Part shown: in pieces, positions 13,954 through 23,307 of the stretch
Position numbering within the stretch: the stretch's first letter is position 1
Layout of the letters: each line of letters opens with the position of its first letter
Assembly: GCA_963738325.1 (NCBI GenBank)
Contig: CAVTWD010000016.1
Coordinates: 1-29,384, forward strand
DNA length: 29,384 nt
Direction of reading: 5' to 3'
From: CAVTWD01 sp963738325
GTDB lineage: Bacteria > Actinomycetota > Acidimicrobiia > Acidimicrobiales > Ilumatobacteraceae
Translations under genes and position numbers: made by a program
The notes under the pieces: model-generated
What the model was told of the DNA's origin: nothing
Seen by the model: only the letters and a program-made list of their open reading frames with translations
The model's database searches: none

Positions 13954-16798
13954 CTAGTGGGAGCCGGCCGCAGCCGGGATCAACGGGATGGAAAGGTCGT
14001 CGGCCGCCGGGTCGCACAGGCCCGAGTCGCCGAGACGGGCGATCTCGTCCCAGGATTGACGGTCCAACGTGCGGCGTAGGAGGTCGCAGGCGTCGCTCGG
14101 CGTATACGGCTTCCACTCGAGCACGGCCGCCCCGACCACCTGGAAGAGGCGTTGTCCGTCAGCGGACCATACGATGGACCCGGTTGGTGCCACGTCGGCC
14201 AGCGACCGCAATGGCTCGCCCAGCGGCATGAGGGTGGAGGCGTCCCACAGCTGCGTGGTGAAGTCGCTGTCGACCGTGGCGATGAACGGACCGGTGGTCG
14301 GGACGGCGATGGACGTGATCCGGGAATGTCCGGCGGCGCCTGACGAGCGGCGCACGGGAATGCCTCCACGGGCGGGATCCCACAGCGCCATGTCGCCGTT
14401 GGTCATGCCCAACGCCACCGTTCCGGTGGTACCGACGAACGAGATGGCGGTCCACGCCTGACCGGAAGGCGCCGGCGCGGTGGTGCCCTGAGACCCGCCG
14501 TCCACCATCCAGGTCTGGGCCTCCCCTTTGGAGTCGATCACTGCCAGCTGGGTGCCGTCGTCCTTCCAGGAAGCAGACACAGGATGGGCGTCGGCGAGCT
14601 GCACCGACGGTCGCGACGAGCCGCCGCCAAGGGACAGGCGCGTCGCGGTGCCGCGCTCATCGACGACCCCTATGTCCGCGTCGTGGGACGTGAACTGCAG
14701 GGAGTCGATCTTGCCCGACACCGTTCCGACCTGTTGGGGAGCGATGTGATCGCTCGGCACGCTGGCGACGAACACGTCGCCTGCAGAGGTCCCCCAGCCG
14801 AGACGATCACCGGGGCCGTTCCACGCGACAGCCGTGACATCATGCGCGTCCGGGACGAAAGTGGTCGCGCCGGTGCGCAGATCACGGAGGTCGATCTGTC
14901 CGTCTGCCGTTACCCATGCCGTGGCTGTACCGTCCGGCGACGTCTGGATCACGGCCAAGCCGGCTCCCTGTCCGAGACCGGTCGGTTGAACGGGCGAGAC
15001 GAGCTCGAGGAGGGTGAGCGAGCCGTCTGCCGCGCCCACGGCAACACGGTCGGTTCCCGAGAACTGGACGACGGAGGTATCGCGGTCGTAGAGGGCGAGC
15101 TGGGACGTGCTTCGACTGAGCCCGATCGGATCGCCGAGCATCGCGCCGCGGTCGAGGCTCCAGATCCGGAGATCCGTGCCCGAGATCGCGAGGTAGCGCC
15201 CGTCGGCGCTCCACGACATCGACCGAGTGCCGGGCGGAGCGGCCGACGCGAGGTGTAGGACCGCGACGCCCGCGACGGAATCCCAGATCGTGATCGAGCC
15301 ATCGGTGTACGCGAACGCGACCCAGCCCTGCGGGGACCACGCGAGTGCCGTGGCCGCGATCGCCGGAGCGAAGGACGGTGGGGTCGGGAGCGGTCGCTGC
15401 CCGTCTAGGAGGACGTGCACGCCACCATCGCCGTCCACCCCCGCGAGGGTCGCCCCGTCTCTCGACCACGCCATCTGAGGTAGCGACACGCCCTGGACGC
15501 CCGCGGTCACCGTGCTCAGAGCCTCGCGTGTGTTCCAGGTGTAGACGGCACTCTCGCTCGCGAACCGGACGGCGGCGTCGGCGGCCGTCCATTCGATCGC
15601 GACCACGTCAGGGATCTTGTGGTCGAGTTGGGCTGTGATGCGACCGCTCGCGTCGACCACGGCGACCACGCCCAGGTGAGTCGAGACGGCGACCATCGAG
15701 CCGCCGTGTGACCACGACAGGGCTCTCACAGCCGAGTCGTCCGCCAGTTGGGTGCGAGCGACGACTGTGGCGTCGTCTGCGTCGACGAGGACGACCGCGC
15801 CCGTATCGGTCCCGACGGCCACCAGGCGGTTCGAGGGCGACCAAGCGACGGCCTCGACGGCTGCTCCGAGGTCGGGGACGGGCGCGGCCACCCGCCGCAC
15901 CGGCTCCCGTTGCAGGTGTTGGCTCGCAGTTGTGAAGGCGGCAACCGCCTCGCTCGACGGAACCGGAGCTTGTTGGAGGGCGATCTCGGCGAGCGCCAAC
16001 GAGCGATAGGGATCTTGTTCTGACGTCGACATGGCGGCGAAGGCGCGACCTTGTGCGACCTCGGCGTTCTCAATGGCGCGGCGCCGTTGCACCACCGCGA
16101 CAGCCGCGGCGATGAGCGCCGCAATCGTGAGCACCGACAACACGATGAACGCGAGGCGCCGATAGCGGCGGAACCGCTTCAACTCCCGCTGGTCGTCGCC
16201 GCCGAGCGCATCCTTCGAGATTCCATGGAGTGGCGCGGCGAGCGTGAGCATCCGGTCCCGGAAGAGCGGGTTCGACAACTCCCGCTCGCGGTCGCTCTGC
16301 AGGTTGGTCAGATCGACGTACAACGGCTCGCTTGTGAAGACCCCCGCGTCCGATAGCGCGACCGGGAGGACCGACGATGACGCACTCGAGATCAGATGGG
16401 CGGCCACGGCGTCCCAGCCCACCTCCCCTTCGAGCAACACCAGCAGGATCGACGATGGATCTCGGGTACCGAGCCAGTACGCCACCTCCCGTTCGACCCA
16501 GGGGGACCGCGCGCCGGCGCTCGACAGCAGGACGATGAGGTACGCGGACTGCTCGAGGGCGTCGCGAAGCTGCGCCCACAGGTCGGGATCCGCGCTCGAG
16601 GCTGGATTGATCGCGAAAGACGTGAAGCGCTCGCAGGCGCCCCATGGGACGAGCGATCCGGTGAAGCGCCCGTTGGACGGACTTCGCCGCGACCTCATCG
16701 CTCCTCGAGTACGACAGGAACGCGTCGTAGCGGTGCGGAGCGGTCGTCTTGGCCGGGACGGTACGCTCTGCGCCGTCGCTAGGCAGAAGTCGAGTCAA
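13954..16798 (-). CDS. TIR domain - membrane helix - WD40 propeller protein (one frameshift)
   Basis: Translation begins at TTG 16798, 4 bases after GGAGGTGA. The first frame reads HRYDAFLSYSRSDE and LRALHVFRDQSSL, the start of a TIR domain. One inserted base near 16600 shifts the frame, and LWAQLRDALEQSAYLIVLLSSAGARSPWVEREVAYWL continues it; the Glu in WVERE fits the TIR NADase Glu. Around residue 215-236 of the joined protein lies one membrane helix (LAFIVLSVLTIAALIAAAVAVV) followed by a helical linker (DPYRSLALAEIALQQAP). The C-terminal ~600 residues hold about a dozen WD40-like blades (AVAWSPSNRLVAVGTDTG; SMSWSADGRYLAISG; ALGMTNGDMALWDPARGG), enough for two propellers. By family precedent TIR is an NAD+-cleaving or signalling domain and WD40 a sensor or scaffold; a defence role is inference. 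Confidence 0.8.
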
Positions 16799-16940
16799 TC
16801 GCTCACCTCCCGCGTAGTGCCCGCGGTTGTCAGGCCCGGCGTGTCAGAGCGCCGGGACCCATCGGTAGATACACAAGGATGTCGCCAGGTGTTGCCGCGC
16901 GCTGAGCACCGACTGACGCGTCCCACGGACCCGCCCGATG

Positions 16941-17282
16941 TCACGTTCCCGATCGGTGCGCCGTCGCGACGCGCAGAAGGTCCTTCGCCTGACACACCTC
17001 GCCCAGGAGCCCGGCGTAGCTCGTGAGCGTCGCCCGCACCTCGTCGAGGTCGCGCCGAAACCTATCCCAGCGACCCCAGGTCTTTTCCCACTCAAGGCCG
17101 GAGGTGCCCGACGGTGGAAGCTGCGCATGGTCTTCGAGCATGCCATCGCGCGAGCGTGGGACGGAGCACTTGGTTCAGCATCGCAACCACCAGGTGCCCG
17201 AACGAGATGGACCCCCGCGTGGCTGCCACGGCAGGCCGATAGCGGCGGAGGATCTCACGAGCGATACCGAACAGTCCTAGGT
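16941..17282 (-). pseudogene. truncated unknown gene upstream of the TIR-WD40 gene
   Basis: On the minus strand from 17282: LFGIAREILRRYRPAVAATR then GSISFGHLVVAMLNQVLRPTLARWH. After a small indel near 17150, MLEDHAQLPPSGTSGLEWEKTW then GRWDRFRRDLDEVRATLTSYAGLLGEV follows, to a stop at 16941. The flow of the two pieces makes one protein likely. The 5' end is cut where the transposon debris begins (about 17283). The helix-rich VMLN.VLRP.L..WH pattern reminds me of small proteins found beside TIR or WD40 genes, but I cannot name a family. Same strand as, and about 140 bases upstream of, the TIR gene, so probably once its operon partner. Confidence 0.5.
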
Positions 17283-17343
17283 GAGCCCTGAAGCAATGGG
17301 TTGAGCATCCACCGTCGGTGAGTCTCGCGAAAACAGACTGTGG

Positions 17344-18127
17344 TCATGGCGCTGGGTGTGGCGGTGGTCGAGGAGCGGTTTGCCCGTGGCGGGCTTGGGG
17401 ATCCACCGTGGAGATGACCCGGTCCCGGGCCACGCCCCCCACGATGCGGAACACGCCGTCGTCGCCTTCGGCCACGTCCTGGCCGGCGACGATGGCCAAC
17501 AGGTCAGCCGCGTCGCGGGCAGCGCCGGTGAGCGACGAGCCGTCGAGCACCGCGAGTGCGGCGAGAGCGTCGCGGACCAGGGCGTCCACCAGCGCCTCGC
17601 GGGCCTCGGGGTCGTCCCAATCACACGGCGGCTTGCCAGCCGTGGCGTAGTCGTCGTCGCGCTCGAGCACGGCCCGCACCCGCCCCGCCAGCGACGGCAC
17701 CGCGTTGTCCAGCACCATCAACAGCTTGCGGATCGCGGCCCGCAGCTGGGTGACGGTGTCCTGGGTGGCCACCGCGTCATACAACGGCGTGGAGTCCAAC
17801 ACACGGGCCCGACCCTTCAACACACCCGCGGCCCGGGCCACGACCTTGACGTCCTCGTGCAGCCGCCGCGATCGCCCCGAGGCCCGCAACCGGTTGCGCT
17901 GACCGACCAGCACCGTCGGATGGAACGCCTCCGCGCCGGTATCGACCCCCGCCGCCGCCTGCCAACGCAGATCAACCTCAAGGCGATCCGTCGCCTCCCG
18001 ATCCGACAGTCCCTCGTGCGCCTGCAACAGCATCAGCGTCGCCAACACCCTCGCCGGCACCGTCGGCCGGCCCCGCGACGACACCTTGTACAGATCAGCG
18101 AAGTAGTCGTCAGGGAACAGTCGGTCC
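17344..18127 (-). pseudogene. IS1182-family transposase fragment
   Basis: The minus-strand frame reads DRLFPDDYFADLYKVSSRGR, PTVPARVLATLMLLQAHEGLS and DLRWQAAAGVDTGAEAFHPTVL, then GRARVLDSTPLYDAVATQDT, DYATAGKPPCDWDDPEA, LLAIVAGQDVAEGDD and ARDRVISTVDPQARHG: the N-terminal and central part of an IS1182-type DDE transposase, including the LDSTPL..AVA first-Asp region. The first ~30 residues are removed by the element beginning at 18128, and everything after PQARHG, with the other catalytic residues, is missing. The long open frame running on to 19170 is an accidental extension antisense to the next transposase. Debris to 17283 probably includes this element's end. Confidence 0.8.
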
Positions 18128-18192
18128 TGTGGGTGCCGGAAACTCGGTCGTGGGTGTTGACCTGCGACGCTGCCGGCCGATCCTGAAGCCTC

Positions 18193-19239
18193 GTGTATCG
18201 CATTCTGTATCGGTTCCTCGCTGGGCTCGCTCGCCTGGCGGTGCGTTCCGGGCGTTCGAAGGATCTCGAGATCATCGTGTTGCGCCACCAGCTCACCGTG
18301 CTGCGCCGCCAGATCGACCGACCCGACCTCAACGACGCCGACCGGACACTCCTGGGCGCAATCGCAGCTGCGCTCCCCCGACCGCGACGCCACGGCTGGC
18401 TCGTCACCCCCGACACGCTGCTGCGCTGGCACCGACGCCGCATCACCCGATACGGGACCCAACCACAACGACCACCGGGCCGGCCACCCACCTCCACCGA
18501 GCTTCGCCGGCTCGTCGTGGCGATGGCCAGCGAGAACCCGACCTGGGGCTACCGTCGCATCCACGGCGAGCTCGTCGGCCTCGGCCACGGCATTGCACCG
18601 TCCACGATCTGGCAGATCCTCAGGTCCGCCGACATCGACCCCGCTCCGCAGCGCTCGAGCGTGACCTGGTCGCAGTTCCTGCGTTCCCAGGCTGCGGTCG
18701 CGTGTGACTTCGCCACCATCGACACCATGATCCTGCGACGGCTCTACCTGCTGTTCTTCATCGACATCCCCACCCGCACCGTCTACCTCGGGGGCATCAC
18801 CGAACACCCGACCGGCGCCTGGACGACACAGGCCGCCCGCAACCTGTTCCTGCGCCACCGCGAACAACTCGCCGCAGCGCGTGCGCTCGTGCGCGACCGA
18901 GGCAGTCAGTTCATCGACGCCTTCGACGAGATCTTCCGCACCGAACACATGAAGATCCTCACCACCCCGGTCCGCACGCCGGTCGCGAACGCGTTCGCTG
19001 AACGCTGGGTCGGCACCCTGCGCCGCGAGCTCCTCGACCGCGCCCTCGTCTGGAACCGCCGCCAGCTCGAGCGCCTCGTCGTCGACTACATCGATCACTA
19101 CAACCGGCACAGGCCCCACCGGTCGCTCGACCAGCAGCCTCCCGCCGGTAGCCGAGCACACCTGCCCCACGAACCGATCCGAGTCGAGAAGTCAACGCGC
19201 TGCGACGGACTCATCAACGAGTACCGACATGCCGCCTGA
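18193..19239 (+). CDS. integrase-core (rve) transposase, intact
   Basis: 348 residues from GTG 18193. N-terminal helical part (KDLEIIVLRHQLTVLRRQ, LLRWHRRRITRYG), HTH_21-like ENPTWGYRRIHGELVGLGHG, then the rve domain: ACDFATIDTMILRRLYLLFFID (first Asp), LVRDRGSQFIDAFDEIF (second Asp) and NAFAERWVGTLRRE (Glu), ending HYNRHRPHRSL and LINEYRHAA. All DDE positions are present and the frame is clean, so it may be active. It is close kin to the ruined copy at 2392-3486 and could act on that copy's ends if they survive. Confidence 0.9.
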   Translation: MYRILYRFLAGLARLAVRSGRSKDLEIIVLRHQLTVLRRQIDRPDLNDADRTLLGAIAAALPRPRRHGWLVTPDTLLRWHRRRITRYGTQPQRPPGRPPTSTELRRLVVAMASENPTWGYRRIHGELVGLGHGIAPSTIWQILRSADIDPAPQRSSVTWSQFLRSQAAVACDFATIDTMILRRLYLLFFIDIPTRTVYLGGITEHPTGAWTTQAARNLFLRHREQLAAARALVRDRGSQFIDAFDEIFRTEHMKILTTPVRTPVANAFAERWVGTLRRELLDRALVWNRRQLERLVVDYIDHYNRHRPHRSLDQQPPAGSRAHLPHEPIRVEKSTRCDGLINEYRHAA

Positions 19240-19257
19240 CTGAGGTTGTCTCGGGGC

Positions 19258-20680
19258 CTGTTGAAGTGAGGTGGTGATCCCTCCCCGGGCCGAGCCGTGC
19301 TGGCAAGGTTCGGGAGTCCACCAAGACACCCAACCAGGGAGGGATCACCGTGCCCAAGAAGGTACCCGTCGTGAAGATCACGACCCCGCAGGCCGCCGCC
19401 GAGCTGGCGGACCTGCCGTTGGAAGCGACCGTGGTGATGGCCGACGTCGCCGCCGCGATGCGTGAAGGGCTGCTGGCGTTGGCTGCGTCGGCGGGGCTGG
19501 TGGTGATGCAACAGATGCTCACCGAAGAGCTCACCGCGATCGTCGGAGCGAAGCACGCCAAGCTCGGTGTGGAGCGGGTCGGGAACTGGCATGGCACCAC
19601 GACCGGTCAGGTCGTGTTGGGCTCGCAGAAGGTGACCGTCACGCGGGCGCGGGGCCGCTACGTCGACGGCGGCGAGATCGAGCTGGCGATGTGGGAGTGC
19701 TTCGCCTCCGAGGATCTGTTGCGCCAGGTCGTCGTCGAGCGGATGCTCGCCGGGGTCGCCACCCGCCGCCACGTCGACGTCGCCGAACCGCTCGGCGTGG
19801 AGGGCAAGGCACGGTCGAAGTCGGCGGTGTCGCGGCGCTTCAAGGCAGCCACCGAAGCGGCGATGGGCGACGTGCTGGGGCGGGACCTCAGCGAGCTGGA
19901 GACGGCGGTGTTGATGATCGACGGGCTCACCGTTGCCGATCAGATGATCGTCGTCGCCCTGGTGATTACCGCTGACGGCACCAAGGTGCCCGTCGGTCTG
20001 ATGCTCGGCGACACCGAGAATCACGTCGTCGTGAAGGACCTGTTGGCCGATCTGGTGGCCCGCGGGCTGCGCTACGCCCACGGCATCGTGGCCGTGTTGG
20101 ACGGCTCGAAGGCGTTGCGCAAGGCGGTCGCCAAGGTGTTCGGCGAACGCGCTCTGGTGCAACGTTGCACCTTGCACAAGCGGCGGAACGTGATCGGGTA
20201 TCTGCCCGTCGGCGAGCGTGACGCCGTCGATGGTCGCCTCGCCAAGGCGTTCGCTGACCCGGATCCGGACAAGGGCCTGCGCGCCTGCCGCGAGCTCGCC
20301 CGCCGGCTCGAGTCCCGCCACCCCGACGCCGCCGCCTCCCTGCGCGAGGGGCTCGAGGAGATGTTCACCCTCGTCCGCCTCGGCGTCACCGGCCGGCTGC
20401 GACGGACGTTGACCAACACGAACTGCATCGAGTCGATGTTCTCGATCGCCCGCAGCACCACCGGCCGGGTAAAGCACTGGCGTGACGGCACGATGAAGAA
20501 GCGGTGGATCGTCGCCGGCATGCTCGAAGCCGAACGCTCCTTCCGGCGCATCAAGGGCTGCACCGACATGCCCACCCTCGTCGCCGCCGTCCGCCGGGCC
20601 ACCACCCCCAAAGCTGTTACACCCACCGACTACGCTCAGGTCGCCTGAGCAAGTTCGGGATCACCACCGAACTTCAACAG
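19258..20680 (+). mobile_element. IS256-family insertion sequence, intact
   Basis: Ends: CTGTTGAAGT-GA-GGTGGTGATCCC on the left (19258 on) and its complement on the right (ending 20680), two mismatches in 24. One transposase gene (19350-20648) fills it. It is inserted near the right end of the integrase-type IS. I could not confirm the usual 8-bp target duplication. Confidence 0.7.
19350..20648 (+). CDS. IS256-family (mutator) transposase, intact
   Basis: 432 residues from a GTG start. The first Asp is in ETAVLMIDGLTVADQMIVVA, the second in GIVAVLDGSKALRKAVAKVF, and the Glu in NTNCIESMFSIAR. The C-X2-H motif typical of the family is in QRCTLHKRRNVIGYLP. It is longer than many IS256 transposases because of an N-terminal extension, and the terminal TGRVKHWRDGTMKKRWIVAG and FRRIKGC segments define the variant. 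All catalytic residues and both IS ends are intact, so it may be active. It is not close to the ruined IS256 at 3568-4164. Confidence 0.9.
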   Translation: MPKKVPVVKITTPQAAAELADLPLEATVVMADVAAAMREGLLALAASAGLVVMQQMLTEELTAIVGAKHAKLGVERVGNWHGTTTGQVVLGSQKVTVTRARGRYVDGGEIELAMWECFASEDLLRQVVVERMLAGVATRRHVDVAEPLGVEGKARSKSAVSRRFKAATEAAMGDVLGRDLSELETAVLMIDGLTVADQMIVVALVITADGTKVPVGLMLGDTENHVVVKDLLADLVARGLRYAHGIVAVLDGSKALRKAVAKVFGERALVQRCTLHKRRNVIGYLPVGERDAVDGRLAKAFADPDPDKGLRACRELARRLESRHPDAAASLREGLEEMFTLVRLGVTGRLRRTLTNTNCIESMFSIARSTTGRVKHWRDGTMKKRWIVAGMLEAERSFRRIKGCTDMPTLVAAVRRATTPKAVTPTDYAQVA

Positions 20681-20732
20681 CGAGCGGGACATCCTCGCCT
20701 GACCAGCTACGACTGGGTTTCCGGCACCCACA

Positions 20733-20988
20733 CACTACAGCTGCGCGGCCTGCCAGCAGAAACTCGACACCGAGGATGGCCGCCTCGTACCGACCGCAAC
20801 CGGTCGAGACTGACACGCCATCCCTCTTGTGCGAACGGTCCGACAAGGAACGCATCGAGGATGGCCCTCAGCCGTGAAGCCCCCGCGCCGCGGTCGAGCA
20901 GGTTCACGAGCGCACTCTCGACGTAGCCCCGTCGGCGCGGTCGGGCGACGGTTCCCCGCCGGGCTGGTGACAGCGCGACGATGACCGG
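20733..20988. other. short stretch with a possible zinc-ribbon tail
   Basis: Right after the IS end, the plus strand reads THYSCAACQQKLDTEDGRLV to a stop at about 20813; this could be the tail of a gene cut by the transposon. The rest has only a minus-strand frame (to 21090) that I cannot identify. Confidence 0.25.
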
Positions 20989-21600
20989 ATGCCGGGCCAC
21001 GATCGGGGTGCTTACAGCGGCGATCGCGTCCGAGCGAGAACGGCGGATCGTGATGCGAGCGAGGTTGTCGGCATCCTCCGTCTCCGCCACATCGCTGGCC
21101 TCGACTACGTGCAGGTCTACGTGATCCTCGATGGCGGCTCGGTAGCTGTCGATCCGGCCTCCGTCGAGGTCCTCGAGGCCTCAGTGGTCCCGGTACGCAC
21201 GCTCGAGCGCGGGGATCCGATGGTCCGACATGTCGGGTGGCGGCGAATCTCCAGCCTGGCTGACGCGATCGAGGAAGGTCTGGTCCACCCGGTCGAGCGG
21301 GATGGGTTGACGTGGGAGGACCTGCGGACGCGGATGATGCGCTCGGCGCAACCTTTGATCGACGTCGGGTGGACGCTGATCGACGAACAGCGCGCCTACG
21401 GGCGCGATGAATGCGTGTTCGGCGCATTGAAGCGGGGTGCCGACTATCTCGTCATCGAGCACTACCCTGACGGCTGGACCCGCTATTGGCCTGCCGACGA
21501 GAACTTCGACAGCCCGGAGGACCTCGAACCGATGGACGTCCCACCCGACCTGGCGGCTGACGAGCTTCGAGACGAGTACAGGCGTCTCGGCCTCCTCTGA
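20989..21600 (+). CDS. hypothetical protein, about 200 residues
   Basis: From ATG 20989. The N-terminal ~25 residues are Arg-rich and may not belong; from SEVVGILRLRHIAGLDYVQ the sequence looks protein-like: VYVILDGGSVAVDPASVEVLE, VRHVGWRRISSLADAIEEGLVHPVERDGLTWEDL, MMRSAQPLIDVGWTLIDEQRA, GADYLVIEHYPDGWTRYWPADE, ending DELRDEYRRLGLL. Mixed alpha/beta, acidic, no signal peptide or membrane segment. I do not recognise it. A strong hairpin overlaps its stop codon, suggesting it ends a transcript. Confidence 0.55.
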   Translation: MPGHDRGAYSGDRVRARTADRDASEVVGILRLRHIAGLDYVQVYVILDGGSVAVDPASVEVLEASVVPVRTLERGDPMVRHVGWRRISSLADAIEEGLVHPVERDGLTWEDLRTRMMRSAQPLIDVGWTLIDEQRAYGRDECVFGALKRGADYLVIEHYPDGWTRYWPADENFDSPEDLEPMDVPPDLAADELRDEYRRLGLL

Positions 21601-21645
21601 GCAGCCGAACCACCCGAAGCGGAGGCTGCTCGGGTTCGCGACCCG
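21599..21645 (+). terminator. double hairpin at the end of the hypothetical gene
   Basis: GAGCAGCC (21599-21606) pairs perfectly with GGCTGCTC (21624-21631) and overlaps the stop codon. Directly after it CGGGT-TCGCG-ACCCG forms a second small hairpin to 21645. There is no T tract, but position and stem strength fit a high-GC terminator. Confidence 0.45.
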
Positions 21646-21683
21646 TGGCTGGCCGGGGCTCGGCGGCGTGGGACACTGCGCGC

Positions 21684-21974
21684 ATGGCGACGATCAAGCA
21701 GGTCGAGCGGAGGATCTTTCAGGTCGAGGGGTTCGAGGTCCGCATTCTCCACGGACGAGACAACCGCGATGTCCGATCGGACAAGAAGGACGTGAAGCAG
21801 TACGACTACACGCGAGCCCTCAAGAACTCCAAGTCCGTGAAGGACTGGCGCGACGGGCGGTTCGCCCAGTCCTACCCCGGTTTCGAGGTCGAGGTCCTCA
21901 GCGCGGCCGGCAAGGGGGTCCACGGCCGAACGAAGCTCGCCACCGTTCGGAACGGCTACCAGGACGAGGACTGA
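21684..21974 (+). CDS. hypothetical 96-residue protein, basic
   Basis: MATIKQVERRIFQVEGFEVR, ILHGRDNRDVRSDKKDVKQYDY, FAQSYPGFEVEVLSAAGKGVHG, ending RNGYQDED. The protein is rich in Lys/Arg/Asp with alternating beta-like segments and no membrane part. The frame is intact and composition fits a real gene. No clear ribosome site precedes ATG 21684. I do not recognise the family; a small nucleic-acid-binding protein would fit the charge pattern but is speculation. Confidence 0.55.
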   Translation: MATIKQVERRIFQVEGFEVRILHGRDNRDVRSDKKDVKQYDYTRALKNSKSVKDWRDGRFAQSYPGFEVEVLSAAGKGVHGRTKLATVRNGYQDED

Positions 21975-22043
21975 CGCTGAACGTCCGGCTGTCGGTTGAC
22001 CGGACTTCCACGCCGCTCTCCTGCCCCTGGGCCCGATGCGCTC

Positions 22044-22330
22044 ATGACATCGCAAGAACTTTCGTACGACCAAGAGACGCACACGGTCCGTGCTGGGCAC
22101 GGCCGGTATGCCTACCACGACGAGGGTTCCCGGTCATTCCTCCGGGCCTTCGATGACGAGGTGCGCTTCCCGATCGCCGCCACCCCTCGCGCGGCGCCGA
22201 CGTCACGGGCACGGGCCTCGACTTCGACGGGAACGAACGGCGCGGCATCCTCGCCCACATCGACCGCAACGGTCACCGCGCGATGGTCTCCCTCCTCGAC
22301 ATCCAGCCCAGCGCGCAGGAGCTGACGGTC
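22044..22330 (+). pseudogene. hypothetical gene, frameshifted, running into the mntA frame
   Basis: MTSQELSYDQETHTVRAGHG then RYAYHDEGSRSFLRAFDDEVRFPIAA is in the frame of ATG 22044. After about 22190 the sensible continuation (ADVTGTGLDFDGNERRGILA, HIDRNGHRAMVSLLDIQPS) is in another frame. That second frame has no stop and reads straight into mntA, so the original C-terminus or stop is lost. Unknown family, cytoplasmic by appearance. Confidence 0.45.
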
Positions 22331-22480
22331 ACACGCGACGCCGGGGCGCGGAACAGAGTGCCGGTCTCGGCTGGGGGTGCGTCGGCTTGCTGCACACTGC
22401 TCCCCTGCGGGCCGGCCTCACAGGAACGATGCCGACCTGCGCTCCCAGCTGCCGGATGGCAGCGCCGTAGGCTGGCGCTC

Positions 22481-22780
22481 GTGCCCGTCGAGCTGACCCG
22501 AGCCGATCACGAGCGCCTGGCCGACGTCTGCCGCCGTTTCGGCGTGAGCCGCTTGGACGTGTTCGGATCGGTGAGTCGCGGGGACGATCGCGACGAGAGC
22601 GACGTCGACCTCCTCTACGAGCTGGCACCCGATGCGGAGCTCGGTTGGGAGATCGAGGATCTTGCCGCCGAACTCGAGAGACTCCTCGGTCGACCCGTCG
22701 ACCTCGTCTCGAAGCGAGCCCTCCACCCTGCGCTACGAGACGCGGTGCTCGGCGAGGCACGCCCGTTGTATGCAGCGTGA
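22481..22780 (+). CDS. mntA: MntA-type antitoxin, minimal nucleotidyltransferase (copy B)
   Basis: 99 residues from GTG 22481; the frame is open further upstream, but the region before is not MntA-like. RFGVSRLDVFGSVSRGDDRDESDVDLLYEL carries the full GSX10DXD motif (G29-S30, D41, D43), and ELERLLGRPVDLVSKRALHPALRDAVL is the family C-terminus. MntA proteins transfer AMP from ATP to the Tyr of the HepT active site and so silence the toxin. The stop overlaps the hepT start in ATGCAGCGTGA (22770-22780), giving coupled translation. All key residues are present, so this pair should work. Confidence 0.88.
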   Translation: MPVELTRADHERLADVCRRFGVSRLDVFGSVSRGDDRDESDVDLLYELAPDAELGWEIEDLAAELERLLGRPVDLVSKRALHPALRDAVLGEARPLYAA

Positions 22781-23132
22781 CGCACTGCTCCTCGAGGAGA
22801 TGATCGACGCGATTGAACGGATCACCGCGCTCACCGAGGACACCTCCGTCGACGACCTCGCTCCTGATCGGCTCCGGCGGGATGCGCTGCTGTGGAACTT
22901 CACCGTGCTCGGTGAGGCCGCCGGCCAGGTCTCCGAAGCCACGGTGCGACGCCATCCCGAAATCCCGTGGCGCCAGCCGGTACTCCTCCGAAACCGGATC
23001 GTGCACGGCTACTGGTCGATCGACCTTGGCATCCTCCTCGCCACAGCCACGAACCAGCTGCCAGGGTTCGTCGCCCAACTCCAAGCAGCCCGCGAGGCAC
23101 TCGGCCAGGAGGACGACGAGAGCACCGACTGA
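22770..23132 (+). CDS. hepT: HepT-type HEPN RNase toxin (copy B), intact
   Basis: 120 residues. MQRDALLLEEMIDAIERITA, DDLAPDRLRRDALLWNFTVLGEAAG and PWRQPVLLRNRIVHGYWSID show the HepT fold with the complete RX4HXY site: R74, H79 and Y81, the Tyr being the AMPylation target of MntA. HepT cleaves RNA in the cytoplasm when antitoxin fails. ATG 22770 overlaps the mntA stop by 11 bases. The C-terminus (REALGQEDDESTD) is acidic. Complete catalytic residues contrast with copy A at 12213. Confidence 0.9.
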   Translation: MQRDALLLEEMIDAIERITALTEDTSVDDLAPDRLRRDALLWNFTVLGEAAGQVSEATVRRHPEIPWRQPVLLRNRIVHGYWSIDLGILLATATNQLPGFVAQLQAAREALGQEDDESTD

Positions 23133-23182
23133 CCCGAGGTCATCGGCCGACTGAATCGGTTCGCAGCAGCGCTGGCCTCGGC

Positions 23183-23307
23183 GCCATCCAAGATTCCATC
23201 CAATGAACTCCGGACAGCTGGAGCCGACTCGACGGACAGGACCGCAGGATCGGCTGGAGTACAGCCTGCTCAGCGGACTGGAGGCGACTGGGCGGACGGT
23301 TGTCAAG
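23183..23307 (+). repeat. conserved tail of the mntA-hepT module, copy B
   Basis: Aligns without gaps to 12649-12773. It holds three CTGGAG words (23218, 23254, 23278), which might be protein-binding repeats. Three bases after it (GTC) the first IS110 copy begins with CTGTGAAG, at the position where copy A begins its tRNA-Lys half with CTCTTAA. Confidence 0.75.

Larger units (their letters stand above)
18128..20732 (+). mobile_element. integrase-type IS, itself interrupted by an IS256 element
   Basis: The ends are a perfect 16-bp inverted repeat: TGTGGGTGCCGGAAAC (18128-18143) and its complement at 20717-20732, with looser similarity a few bases further in. The element carries the transposase at 18193-19239; an IS256 element sits between that gene and the right end. 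The two flanks show no obvious target duplication. Confidence 0.7.

Noticed and set aside
17344..19170. 608-residue minus-strand open frame
   Set aside because: Only the part below 18128 resembles a protein (IS1182). The rest is the antisense of the intact integrase-type transposase at 18193-19239 and is open only because of GC content.
20707..21427. minus-strand ORFs overlapping the 20989-21600 gene
   Set aside because: No motif or ribosome site; the plus-strand frame is longer, more protein-like and followed by a hairpin at its stop.
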